DNA of 64,000 nt from JAHIKV01 sp963733145 (GTDB taxonomy: Bacteria > Planctomycetota > Planctomycetia > Pirellulales > Thermoguttaceae): NCBI GenBank assembly GCA_963733145.1, contig CAVTCJ010000001.1, forward strand, positions 462,575-526,574. Direction: 5' to 3'. Positions 63,963-64,000 of the stretch are shown piece after piece. The notes below the pieces were generated by a model. It saw only the letters and a list, made by a program, of their open reading frames with translations. It was not told the origin of the DNA and made no database searches. The stretch's first letter is position 1, and every line of letters starts with the position of its first letter. Made by a program: the position numbers and the translations under genes.

Positions 63963-64000
63963 GAGGTGCTAAGAACGAAGATGTGGCGATGTCGCTTTGG

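Overview
The window is GC-rich bacterial DNA. The gene repertoire is most consistent with an uncultured planctomycete (Pirellulales-like): a complete MoxR/Bat operon, DUF11 and Gly/Pro-rich lipoproteins, a GH123/DUF4091 protein, O-antigen ligase-TPR proteins and many dispersed palindromes. This is an inference from gene content. No rRNA or other marker fixes the lineage.

Layout. 0-0.4 kb: a MazF/PemK-type toxin-antitoxin pair cut by the window edge. 0.5-6 kb: fucI, prs, argB and argD. 6-7.2 kb: palindromic repeats and a dead IS1182-type transposase. 7.3-17.2 kb: a secreted protein, then a minus-strand block of yebC, a TPR protein, an endonuclease III-fold protein, rbfA, infB and nusA. 17.2-22.8 kb: a 1 kb gene-free stretch, a thioredoxin-protease fusion, comF and a GH123-like protein. 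23-33.5 kb: the MoxR/Bat operon (moxR, DUF58, DUF4381-like lipoprotein, batA, fused batB-batC, batD, TPR/SH3). 33.6-39 kb: a minus-strand polysaccharide export cluster (Wza-like lipoprotein, O-antigen ligase with TPRs, PHP-family phosphatase) plus a small secreted protein. 39.6-43.4 kb: two paralogous envelope proteins of unknown function and a DUF11 lipoprotein.

From 43.6 kb the character changes. A tRNA-Asp gene, a degenerate IS66 transposase and a possible integrase tail precede a set of accessory functions: kdpFABC-kdpDE potassium uptake with an extra 26-codon membrane-protein ORF, a methyltransferase, a heavy-metal RND efflux system with small Cys-rich partners, a truncated second copy of the methyltransferase, and a nitrosative-stress pair (RIC/ScdA-type iron-sulfur repair protein and quinol-type NO reductase). 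This looks like a genomic island that uses tRNA-Asp as one boundary.

Two features dominate. First, more than 20 palindromic elements of several sequence families have REP-doublet architecture: a short conserved head plus a hairpin, usually as two inverted units. At least eight lie in frame inside protein-coding genes, and one sits exactly at the junction of the batB-batC fusion. Second, about 17 apparent frameshifts interrupt otherwise well-conserved single-copy genes, including infB and rbfA. Sequence or assembly error is the likeliest cause. Affected genes are annotated across the break, so their reconstructed reading frames are approximate at the shift points.
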